A stretch of 64,000 nucleotides of DNA from Helcococcus ovis (lineage in GTDB: Bacteria > Bacillota > Clostridia > Tissierellales > Peptoniphilaceae). The position numbers and the translations under genes were made by a program. This document shows positions 46,001 to 53,221 of the stretch, in pieces (within the stretch, counting starts at the first letter, position 1; the number at the start of each line of letters is the position of its first letter). The stretch covers positions 930,001-994,000 of the forward strand of contig NZ_CP119081.1 in assembly GCF_004524775.2 (NCBI RefSeq). The letters run 5' to 3'. The notes below the pieces were generated by a model. That model made no database searches. It worked only from the letters and a program-made list of their open reading frames with translations, and was not told the DNA's origin.

Positions 46001-46285
46001 TCAGTATATAATACGGTATATTTTAACTATTTGACTTGACTCATCAGGAATGTAAAATACAAGATAGTTCTCAATAGGTAAAACTCTGAGCCCTTTGTCT
46101 TTCCATTCTTGATAATCACATAATCTATGCCTGTTTGGAAATTCATCAAGAAATTTAATAGCTTTCAATATTCTATACAATAACTTTTCAGCAATATTGG
46201 ATTCTAATAATTCATCCGAAATATATCTTACAATGCTTATTAAATCTCTTTTAGCATTTTCAGAAAATATTATCTTATATTTCAT
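46001..46285 (-). CDS. relE: RelE/ParE-superfamily toxin, C-terminally truncated by a stop
   Basis: The 94-residue frame MKYKIIFSENAKRDLISIVR, then NRHRLCDYQEWKDKG, LRVLPIENYLVFYIPDE and VKIYRIIY, ends at TGA. Directly in frame after the TGA come KRDIEKKLKDKVTFEEKV and a TAA. In relatives, YRIIYGKRDIEKQL is the norm, so TGA replaced a Gly codon. The lost C-terminal helix contains residues often needed for toxicity, so the toxin may be crippled. It overlaps relB by four bases. Confidence 0.8.
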   Translation of the reverse strand: MKYKIIFSENAKRDLISIVRYISDELLESNIAEKLLYRILKAIKFLDEFPNRHRLCDYQEWKDKGLRVLPIENYLVFYIPDESSQIVKIYRIIY

Positions 46286-46587
46286 CTACCTAACTCTTTC
46301 TTTAACTCCTTTTCTATTTCTTCAAAACTATACGTTCTTCCATTCTCAAAATCATTATGGGCTTTTAGCATTTGCATATTAAATTCTGCTTCTGATAAAT
46401 TGGATAAAGAAAGAGGCTTTGTATTAGGGATTTTAACTTCAAAAGGCAAACCATTTTGCATTACAACCTGTCTTAAAAAAATAGATACGGCATTTGACAT
46501 TGGTATTCCAAGCTTTTCAAGCACCGCTTCCGCCTGCTCTTTAATATCAGGTTCTACTCTTACATAAATATTTGATGTTCTTGCCAT
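46282..46587 (-). CDS. relB: RelB/DinJ-family antitoxin
   Basis: The 101-residue protein has an N-terminal ribbon-helix-helix (MARTSNIYVRVEPDIKEQAE, then LGIPMSNAVSIFLRQVV) typical of RelB/DinJ, followed by an acidic toxin-binding tail (TYSFEEIEKELKKELG). It precedes relE with a 4-base overlap. A palindrome overlaps its -35 box, so the usual autorepression is likely. Confidence 0.88.
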   Translation of the reverse strand: MARTSNIYVRVEPDIKEQAEAVLEKLGIPMSNAVSIFLRQVVMQNGLPFEVKIPNTKPLSLSNLSEAEFNMQMLKAHNDFENGRTYSFEEIEKELKKELGR

Positions 46588-46618
46588 ATATATAACTTCC
46601 TTTCGATTTAGATTATAT

Positions 46619-46648
46619 CAGTTTTGATTGCTAATAGCAATACATTTG
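46619..46648 (-). promoter_or_regulatory. relBE promoter with palindromic operator
   Basis: ATTGCTAATAGCAAT (46627-46641), a perfect 15-bp palindrome around a central base, overlaps the -35 TTGCTA on the minus strand; TATAAT lies 17 bases downstream (about 46613-46618). It is the expected place for RelB-type autorepression. Confidence 0.65.
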
Positions 46649-46856
46649 ATGAGGTAATTAAAAATAACAAACACTATCTAGCAAATGTAATTTTATATGT
46701 CCAGCTTATAGGTGGTAGTTTAAATTGTTATATTAAACTTTTTTACTTTTACTAAATTTTAAGCATACTACTTCAACATTATTCTCTTTATCATATGAAG
46801 CTTTTTACTTTTATTTTTATATTCTGTACTATGTTTTATCAATAAGTTGAAATGAA

Positions 46857-46973
46857 ATGAATCCAGGACAAATAATTGATTATTGTATTGAATATAACAA
46901 CTCAATGATTGAATATAAGAATGTAAGCACAGAGGATAGAGAAGCTAATCAAAATGATTTTGATAAATTTTAA
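46857..46973 (+). pseudogene. Phage tail-assembly chaperone C-terminal fragment
   Basis: A 38-residue frame MNPGQIIDYCIEYNN continues to TEDREANQNDFDKF and stops. Small proteins ending (R/N)xATQxDFDKF precede tape-measure genes in Siphoviridae-like tail modules, and a tape-measure start does lie 450 bases downstream. The normal protein is longer, so this is a fragment. Confidence 0.5.
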
Positions 46974-47040
46974 TTAGTTGATTATAACATTTCAAAAGTG
47001 GTATAATAAATGTAAATATTAAAGTGTTAGGAGGTAATTT

Positions 47041-47349
47041 ATGGAACAATTGAATAATGAAAATAGATTATCTTTTAATATAAAATTAAGCAATCTATTT
47101 AACGATTTGAAAAAATATTTATTATATAGCAAAAAAGAAAGAAAAAAAAATTTAGATTTTCATAAAATTTTTGTAGAAGAATCTAATAAAGTAAAAGAAC
47201 CACATGATTATTTTGTATCAAATGTTATTTATGATAAAACTGTGTATAGATATAGACTTGAAAAAAAACACTATAGATTTTTAGTAAGATATGACAAAAA
47301 AATATTAAGAAAAAAAATAAAAGAATCATTTAAGGCACTATTCATATAG
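47041..47349 (+). CDS. Hypothetical basic protein in the phage tail region
   Basis: This 102-residue protein is very Lys-rich, with KKYLLYSKKERKKNLDFHKI and a C-terminal YRFLVRYDKKILRKKIKESF. A TTAGGAGGTAATTT site precedes the ATG. It lies between the chaperone fragment and the tape-measure fragment on the same strand, with a hairpin and a terminator after it. I recognise no family. Expression looks possible. Confidence 0.55.
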   Translation: MEQLNNENRLSFNIKLSNLFNDLKKYLLYSKKERKKNLDFHKIFVEESNKVKEPHDYFVSNVIYDKTVYRYRLEKKHYRFLVRYDKKILRKKIKESFKALFI

Positions 47350-47371
47350 TGCTTTTTGATTCTTAAATTAG

Positions 47372-47397
47372 GATACTAGGAGTAGTATCTTTTTTTA
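47372..47397 (+). terminator. Terminator before the tape-measure fragment
   Basis: GATACTA/TAGTATC stem with a GGAG loop, followed by seven T. A second hairpin (GGCACTAT/ATAGTGC) lies just upstream at 47336-47352. Confidence 0.85.
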
Positions 47398-47419
47398 TTT
47401 TAAAAGTAAATGAGGTTCT

Positions 47420-47595
47420 ATGGCTGGTAAAATTAAAGATATAACAATTGAATTTGATGGTAATACTACAAAATTATCCAATGCATTAAAAAATGTTGAA
47501 ACAAAATCAAGAGATACTACAAAATCATTAAGAAAAATAGAAAAAAGTCTTAAATTTAATCCAGGTAATGCAGAACTCTGGTAGCACAGCAACAG
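47420..47595 (+). pseudogene. Phage tail tape-measure N-terminal fragment joined to a CRISPR repeat
   Basis: From the ATG at 47420 the frame reads MAGKIKDITIEFDGNTTKLS, KNVETKSRDTTKSLRKIEKS and LKFNPGNAEL, the classic tape-measure N-terminus, and stops at TAG 47582. Skipping two bases near 47577 restores LVAQQQ, the family continuation, up to 47595. The CRISPR repeat begins at 47596. So phage coding sequence runs straight to the repeat edge, with a 2-base CT duplication causing the early stop. Confidence 0.75.
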
Positions 47596-47631
47596 GTTTA
47601 ATACCTATACGAAATTACATCATACTCAAAC
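47596..47631 (+). CRISPR. Solitary CRISPR repeat
   Basis: One full copy of the 36-bp repeat (GTTTAATACC...ATACTCAAAC) identical to the main array's unit, 3.8 kb away from it. No second copy follows at the 66-bp period. Both flanks are broken coding sequence. Confidence 0.85.
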
Positions 47632-47660
47632 AATTTTGTTAATCTTCACTAGTATCTCAT

Positions 47661-47960
47661 CTATATAATCTCTTGTAGAGGTTTTAAAAGGTCCTCTGAA
47701 AAGAGTTGAGGAAACATAGATATTAACCAAACAATATTAATTAGTTCCTCTATAGTTTCGTTATAAGTATGGTTCATAGAACAGGATCTAGCCAAAGAGT
47801 CTGACATTTTTCTCCAGTCATAACTCTTTCTTCTAATTCCTCCTAAAGGAAATCACATAAAGATTAATTTAGAAATGGAAGAATGTTTAATCTCTTTAAT
47901 TGCTCTTACAATAGTAACCTTTGAGAATATCTCCTCTAAGAAATATGGGTCTATTAATGA
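47661..47960 (-). pseudogene. Decayed open frame of unknown family
   Basis: A minus-strand frame reads LIDPYFLEEIFSKVTIVRAI and, after an in-frame TGA, RRKSYDWRKMSDSLARSCSM and later EELINIVWLISMFPQLF, ending at TAG 47661. The continuous reading suggests a former gene with a nonsense mutation. I do not recognise the family. It lies between the solitary repeat and the YSIRK protein. Confidence 0.4.
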
Positions 47961-47990
47961 ATACATTTCTTTTTGTTATTATTAACATAT

Positions 47991-49385
47991 TTATTTTTCC
48001 CAAACACCGTTAGAGTCCACATACCAGCCATTAATTGTTGTTGATTTAGCCATTTTACCATTACCTAATAGATAATACCATTTACCATTTGTATCTTTTA
48101 CCCATTTATTTGTTGCCATGTCACCATTATTGTTGAAGTAATACCATGATGAGTAATTATTATCATAAAACCACTCATTTTTTGCCATCTTACCATTACC
48201 TAATAGATAATACCATTTACTATTTGTATCTTTTACCCATTTATTTGTTGCCATGTCACCATTATTGTTGAAATAATACCATGATGAGTAGTTATTATCA
48301 TAAATCCACTCATTTTTTGCCATTTTACCATTTACTGATAGATAATACCATTTACTATTTGTATCTTTTATCCATTTATTTGTTGCCATGTCACCATTAT
48401 TGTTGAAATAATACCATGATGAGTAATTATTGTCATATAACCATTCTGTTTTAGCTAATTTGCCATTATTTTTTACAAAATACCATTTATCAGATACTTG
48501 CGACCAACTTTTTTTACTATCTATTGATAGTAGCCAGTTAAAGTATTCTTCTGGTTCTAATAACGGGTCATTTTGGTCATCTTCATAATAGTCTTTATAG
48601 CTAAATATATTTACTTCTGATGAACCAAGTCCGTCTTCTGTTTCCCAGAATCCATATCCTTGGATAGAATAATCATGGACAAATGCTAAGAAGTGTCCGA
48701 TTTGACCATCATATTTTAATTCGTCTTGAGGTATTGTTTTAAGAGCATCTTTTATTTTCTCTATGCCTCCTACTTTTTCAATGGCTGCTAAAATTTCTTC
48801 TTTAGTCACTGGTTTATCAATTCCGAATTTTAGTTTTAATACTTGGTCAAATGTTTCTTTTTCTTCATCATGCCATTCTATATAAGCTGGTATCCTGCCG
48901 TTGGTTTCGTCTATATAGCCTTGATATCTTACCCTTGCTATTTCTCCTGTATTAAACATTTCGGCATGTTCTTTATGTGTTTTATAGTATTCATTTCTAA
49001 AAGCTGATTCTAAATTGATTCTCTTATTTGTTTTTAATGGAGTATATCCTTTGCTTTTTCTAAAGTTATTTATCTCTACTAATTCTTTAGCAGCCCTTAT
49101 TAAGTTATCTTTGTTAAATGATGATTTCTTATCATTCACATCTATTTTACTTAGGAATGCTTTGGCTTGTCCACTTTTATCTCTACTTGCTACATCTTTT
49201 AATGTCATTCCAAATGCTTGTAAAAATTTTTCAGATTCAGTTTGTGCTTTTGCCTCTACTACTGTATTTCCTATTAAAGGACTTCCTACACTTGTTAAGA
49301 TTCCAAATGCTAATAAGCAACTCACAAATCCTACTTTTAATTTTCTAATTCCACATTTTGGTTTTCTTTCAATTTTATTAAACAT
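47991..49385 (-). CDS. Secreted YSIRK-like, CAP-like protein with C-terminal cell-wall-binding repeats
   Basis: The 464-residue protein starts with a YSIRK/GxxS-like signal (CGIRKLKVGFVSCLLAFGIL). Residues about 80-285 resemble a CAP/SCP-like domain (VEINNFRKSKGYTPLKTNKR, GHFLAFVHDYSIQGYGFWE). The C-terminus has about seven glucan/choline-binding-type repeats of roughly 20 residues (KWYYL.NGKMAKNEW; SSWYYFNNNGDMATNKW alternating). It probably attaches non-covalently to wall polymers. The repeats are near-identical in DNA, so copy number may vary. It sits between two CRISPR fragments. Confidence 0.8.
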   Translation of the reverse strand: MFNKIERKPKCGIRKLKVGFVSCLLAFGILTSVGSPLIGNTVVEAKAQTESEKFLQAFGMTLKDVASRDKSGQAKAFLSKIDVNDKKSSFNKDNLIRAAKELVEINNFRKSKGYTPLKTNKRINLESAFRNEYYKTHKEHAEMFNTGEIARVRYQGYIDETNGRIPAYIEWHDEEKETFDQVLKLKFGIDKPVTKEEILAAIEKVGGIEKIKDALKTIPQDELKYDGQIGHFLAFVHDYSIQGYGFWETEDGLGSSEVNIFSYKDYYEDDQNDPLLEPEEYFNWLLSIDSKKSWSQVSDKWYFVKNNGKLAKTEWLYDNNYSSWYYFNNNGDMATNKWIKDTNSKWYYLSVNGKMAKNEWIYDNNYSSWYYFNNNGDMATNKWVKDTNSKWYYLLGNGKMAKNEWFYDNNYSSWYYFNNNGDMATNKWVKDTNGKWYYLLGNGKMAKSTTINGWYVDSNGVWEK

Positions 49386-49470
49386 AATAATTTTATCCTC
49401 TTCTTATATTCTATGTTATTTTTTATCCCTTCTGTTTTGTTTGGTGACTCCAGATTTCAGACTACCTGTT

Positions 49471-49744
49471 AGCTAATGTATTCATTACAGTAGTAAATTG
49501 TCTACTCTCTTTCATACGCTCACTCTTAATTCTCAATATGGCATCTAGGTGTGATGCCAATACAAATGCTAATTCCTGTATCTTCACGTTTTTTGGCACT
49601 TCATACCATTCCCCCTCTACATTTATTTCTAATAGTTCCTCTTCAGGAATACTATTGATTACTACCTGTGTAGTTAATTCCGAAACAACTGGGTGAGTTG
49701 CTTTTACTATTTCTATCGGACTTTCTCCTTTAGTTATCTTATTA
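49471..49744 (-). pseudogene. Mobile-element gene fragment cut by the mini CRISPR array
   Basis: The minus-strand frame opens directly at the repeat edge with NKITKGESPIEIVKATHP, continues VVINSIPEEELLEINVEGEW and YEVPKNVKIQELAFVLASHL and DAILRIKSERMKES, and ends at TAG 49471. The even composition and the full reading suggest a phage or ICE gene of which the N-terminus is lost at the repeat. I recognise no named family. Confidence 0.5.
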
Positions 49745-49912
49745 GGTTAATACCTATACGAAATTACATCATACTCAAACCATTATCGCCATCATTCTTA
49801 TTGCTTGTTGGGTTAATACCTATACGAAATTACATCATACTCAAACACCCTCTATCTTATAAATACATTTATTGTCGGTTAATACCTATACGAAATTACA
49901 TCATACTCAAAC
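49745..49912 (+). CRISPR. Mini CRISPR array: three variant repeats, two spacers
   Basis: Repeats at 49745-49780, 49811-49846 and 49877-49912 are all GGTTAATACC...ATACTCAAAC, differing from the main array by T2 to G in each copy. The two spacers are 30 bases. Both flanks are truncated mobile-element genes (a fragment at 49471-49744 and a relaxase start at 50036). The shared variant shows these three belong together. Confidence 0.9.
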
Positions 49913-50036
49913 TCCAATCAAAGACACTACTTTTGGAATGTAAGACTATATGCTCTTGTCTTTTTTCATTTGAAATGTAATCACTTCTACCAACTACATT
50001 TGATATTTTTGTTTGTCTTGAATATACATTTGCCAT
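49913..50036 (-). pseudogene. MobA/MobL relaxase N-terminal fragment
   Basis: From the ATG at 50036 (AAAAGGAGTTTAGGACT) the frame reads MANVYSRQTKISNVVGRSDY, ISNEKRQEHIVLH and SKSSVFDW, then enters the CRISPR repeat and stops. This is the start of MobA/MobL-type (MOBQ-like) relaxases, which nick oriT for plasmid or element transfer. Only about 40 residues remain. The upstream inverted repeat is a fitting oriT. Confidence 0.7.
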
Positions 50037-50101
50037 AGTCCTAAACTCCTTTTTTTTAGTAAATAAAGTATATATTATTTACTAGCTCTTTGCAATAGCA
50101 C

Positions 50102-50156
50102 AAATACACCCTTATGGATTTTCGACCTTCAGTCTCTATCCTATAAGGGTGTATTT
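50102..50156. other. oriT-like inverted repeat upstream of the relaxase fragment
   Basis: AAATACACCCTTAT (50102-50115) and ATAAGGGTGTATTT (50143-50156) form a perfect 14-bp inverted repeat with an inner GGAT/ATCC and GAC/GTC stem. It lies about 66 bases upstream of the relaxase start. The left arm plus GG resembles, by transitions only, the AAGTGCGCCCTTACGG-like nick region of MOBQ oriTs as I remember it. A terminator role is less likely because no U-tract follows. Confidence 0.45.
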
Positions 50157-50186
50157 ACTTTAAATTATATAGTGAATAAGAAAACG

Positions 50187-50215
50187 TTGATATATATAAT
50201 AAAGTATCATAATAT
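50187..50215 (+). promoter_or_regulatory. Promoter for the bacteriocin-like gene
   Basis: TTGATA at 50187-50192, 17-base spacer, TAATAT at 50210-50215. It points to the signal-peptide gene that begins at about 50250-50277. Confidence 0.55.
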
Positions 50216-50276
50216 ATAAGTATAAAAACAAAAAAACAGGAAGAATAATATTACAAAATTAAAAAAGAAAATAGCT

Positions 50277-50971
50277 ATGTTTTTAAGTGTGCTTATATTT
50301 ACCTTAAGTTTTACTATACCAGGTGTATATGCTAAGAATAATTTTCTTACTAACAGTTCGAATGAAAAACATTTTATGAGAATGTACAAGAAATAAAAGA
50401 GTATTATGAAAAAATAGTAACGAAAGAAAATGCAGTAAATGAAATAAAAACATTATCAAACAGGAATTTAAACATAAAGAGAGAAGTAGAATCTATACAA
50501 AATAAAGGCTATGCTTTCGAAGACACTTATCAAGTATTAGAAGGTTCAAAAATGTTCTATTACTCAAATGAAGACAAATCAATAAATGGATTTATTGAAG
50601 TAAATTCTGATAATTATTTAGTTTATGAGTTTTCTTATGATTCAAAAGGTCAAATTGAGTCTGGTGTTTTAAGAGATTCAAATAAATCAGTTGAGTATGA
50701 TAAAGATAATGGAATTACAAAAAAATCAAATAGCGAAACAAAAGTATCTTCAAACAAATTAAGAGTATCTGCTACTGCCTCATCTCAATACTCTAAACCA
50801 GATAAAAGAACAGTTTCATTTATTTGTGGACTATTGATGACTTATTCAGGTTGGTCACTAAATCAAATAGCTGCTTTAGTATTAAAAGGATTAGGAGCAG
50901 GACCTGTAGGATTGGGAGCTGTAGCTTTATTATTTACATTAGGTACAACTTACGCTTCAACTTATTGCTAA
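50277..50971 (+). pseudogene. Bacteriocin-like secreted precursor, frameshifted
   Basis: The first frame (ATG 50277; the better site AGGAAGA points to an ATT at 50250) gives a signal peptide (MFLSVLIFTLSFTIPGVYA). Near an A-run at about 50364-50368, one A too few shifts the frame; the second frame gives ENVQEIKEYYEKIVTKEN, a charged pro-region, and a hydrophobic Gly/Ala-rich end with two Cys (SFICGLLMTY...ASTYC). Long pro-region plus hydrophobic C-terminal peptide is typical of some class II or circular-type bacteriocins. Restoration of one A would give a complete protein of about 230 residues. Confidence 0.55.
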
Positions 50972-50986
50972 TATTAGGAGAAACTA

Positions 50987-51307
50987 ATGAAAAAAAACAG
51001 AAATGAACATATAAATATAAAAAAATTAGATATAAAAAAAACATTATTGAGTTTTAATATATTTTTATTTTTTGTTTTTATTTTTAGGATTATTATTGAC
51101 AGAAACAAGTTTACAGACATAGTACCAACCTTTACAGCCATATTGTTAAGCGTAAATATATCTTTTTTAATAATTTATAATTTAATTATTAAAAAAAATT
51201 CTAAAGATGATGAAATTAAAAGTAATATTAAATTGATAGTGTTTTCAGCACCTTTAGTTGTTTTGTTAGGGATTTTATTTTTTAATATTTTTATAAAAGT
51301 AATGTAA
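50987..51307 (+). CDS. Small membrane protein, candidate immunity protein
   Basis: The 106-residue basic protein has three helices (about 20-38, 48-68, 83-103). It begins 15 bases after the bacteriocin-like gene with TTAGGAG before the ATG, and a terminator follows. Small multi-helix proteins directly after bacteriocin genes commonly give self-immunity. This is inference from position; no family is recognised. Confidence 0.5.
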   Translation: MKKNRNEHINIKKLDIKKTLLSFNIFLFFVFIFRIIIDRNKFTDIVPTFTAILLSVNISFLIIYNLIIKKNSKDDEIKSNIKLIVFSAPLVVLLGILFFNIFIKVM

Positions 51308-51308
51308 A

Positions 51309-51346
51309 AATGAAGGGAGATTATTTCCTCTCTTCATTTTTTTTTA
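51309..51346 (+). terminator. Terminator after the candidate immunity gene
   Basis: AATGAAGGGAG pairs with CTCTCTTCATT (one mismatch), followed by nine T. The reverse strand of this tract also ends the small coding fragment at 51344-51397. Confidence 0.9.
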
Positions 51347-51397
51347 TAATTCTTCAACATCAATCTGGCCATTTATATTCTCGATTACTTCTTCACG
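51344..51397 (-). pseudogene. C-terminal coding fragment abutting the first repeat
   Basis: Directly at the array edge the minus strand reads REEVIENINGQIDVEEL and TAA. The 17 residues have no start codon and look like the end of a gene cut by the array. The evidence is only the open frame and the coherent residue pattern, so this is tentative. Confidence 0.35.
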
Positions 51398-53149
51398 GTT
51401 TAATACCTATACGAAATTACATCATACTCAAACCACTTCGTCATATTCGCTACCTTTTAACTTGTTTAATACCTATACGAAATTACATCATACTCAAACA
51501 TAAAAGATAAGCTTTATGTAAATTGTAAAGTTTAATACCTATACGAAATTACATCATACTCAAACTCGTAACTTGATGTTTTTTTGCTTTCTGCGGTTTA
51601 ATACCTATACGAAATTACATCATACTCAAACGCTTCAATCATGACTTGTAACTTTTCAAGAGTTTAATACCTATACGAAATTACATCATACTCAAACATA
51701 TTTTTTTCTTTTATTCTGCTTCCTATTGTTTAATACCTATACGAAATTACATCATACTCAAACTTCTCTATTCCAAAATGTTGCAGAGTCATAGTTTAAT
51801 ACCTATACGAAATTACATCATACTCAAACATATTTTTTTCTTTTATTCTGCTTCCTATTGTTTAATACCTATACGAAATTACATCATACTCAAACAGAAG
51901 TAGATGACACACTTGTGTATCAAAAGTTTAATACCTATACGAAATTACATCATACTCAAACTACAAGCTTAGTCCTAGTTGCAATATCAAAGTTTAATAC
52001 CTATACGAAATTACATCATACTCAAACTTAATAAATGACGAAAGTATAAGGCATAATGTTTAATACCTATACGAAATTACATCATACTCAAACGTCAGAC
52101 TTTGCTTTATTTTTATTTGATAAGTTTAATACCTATACGAAATTACATCATACTCAAACACAAGAATTGATTCTTATGCAAAACAAAATGTTTAATACCT
52201 ATACGAAATTACATCATACTCAAACAAAATGAAAAAACACCTACTGAGTAGATGTGTTTAATACCTATACGAAATTACATCATACTCAAACTTCTAACCC
52301 TTTTATTTGATGATTGTATAAGTTTAATACCTATACGAAATTACATCATACTCAAACAACGCAATTTGATAGATATATATCTGCCAAGTTTAATACCTAT
52401 ACGAAATTACATCATACTCAAACATTTATGTTTTTTGTTAGCATAATATACAAGTTTAATACCTATACGAAATTACATCATACTCAAACGGAACAGATAT
52501 TGATGCTTATGCAAAACAAGTTTAATACCTATACGAAATTACATCATACTCAAACCTATAAGTTCGGCATATATTTTCACCTACAGTTTAATACCTATAC
52601 GAAATTACATCATACTCAAACTAAGTTTTAACAATGCTTTCTAAGTACTCTGTTTAATACCTATACGAAATTACATCATACTCAAACTTTGTTACAACTA
52701 TCTTAACATGATTTTTGGTTTAATACCTATACGAAATTACATCATACTCAAACAACATCACTTTTTAAAGCTTTTAATTCGTTGTTTAATACCTATACGA
52801 AATTACATCATACTCAAACTTATATCATTTCCATGTGATGACTTGATATGTTTAATACCTATACGAAATTACATCATACTCAAACCAAAACTAAAAAATA
52901 TAGACATAAAACCAGGTTTAATACCTATACGAAATTACATCATACTCAAACCAGACCATTCGGGCAATAGTCTCTCATCTAGTTTAATACCTATACGAAA
53001 TTACATCATACTCAAACAGTCCTCTTGAAGCATCCGCCGCTCCAGCTGTTTAATACCTATACGAAATTACATCATACTCAAACCGGTGCAAGAGACAAAT
53101 ATATAAGAGATGGGTTTAATACCTATACGAAATTACACCCTTGTGTCAA
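51398..53149 (-). CRISPR. Main CRISPR array: 27 repeats, 26 spacers, type II-like repeat, no cas genes
   Basis: Repeats of 36 bp start every 66 bp exactly from 51398 (51398 + 66n) to 53114, with 30-base spacers. As far as I read them, the first 26 repeats are identical. Repeat 27 (53114-53149) matches for 24 bases and then departs. On the minus strand the repeat is GTTTGAGTATGATG...GTATTAAAC, which resembles type II (Cas9) repeats of the SaCas9 class by length and ends, so I take minus as the crRNA sense. That would put the leader at the high-coordinate end, where it is missing. Spacers 5 and 7 are identical. No cas gene is found in the window. Confidence 0.95.
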
Positions 53150-53180
53150 GTATTGGATACATTTTATTCAATCACCTACA
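53138..53180. other. Junction between the CRISPR array and the recombinase-bearing element
   Basis: Repeat 27 follows the consensus to base 53137 and then reads CCCTTGTGTCAAGTATTGG into the 3' flank of the ABC-3C operon. It is a candidate left end (attL) of the element with three serine recombinases. The other end is beyond the window. Confidence 0.4.
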
Positions 53181-53214
53181 AAAAGAGAGAATGTTTTTGA
53201 ACATCCTCTCTTTT
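53181..53214 (-). terminator. Terminator after the ABC-3C ATPase gene
   Basis: AAAAGAGAGGATGTT pairs with AACATTCTCTCTTTT (one mismatch), followed by T and G on the minus strand; it lies seven bases past the ATPase stop. Confidence 0.85.
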
Positions 53215-53221
53215 ACACAAC

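Noticed and set aside
47661-47960. Decayed frame as a cas gene remnant
   Set aside because: Its position beside a lone repeat made this attractive, but no Cas motif (HNH, RuvC, Cas1/Cas2 core) can be read.
51434-53113. Self-targeting spacers against genes in this window
   Set aside because: Comparing spacers by eye with the phage, relaxase and recombinase genes here gave no clear match; a proper search would be needed to exclude it.
51398-53149. Array as a type I or type III system
   Set aside because: The 36-bp repeat with GTTTGAG...AAAC ends on the minus strand and 30-base uniform spacers look more like type II; no cas5/6/7 or cas10 gene is seen. Not proven.
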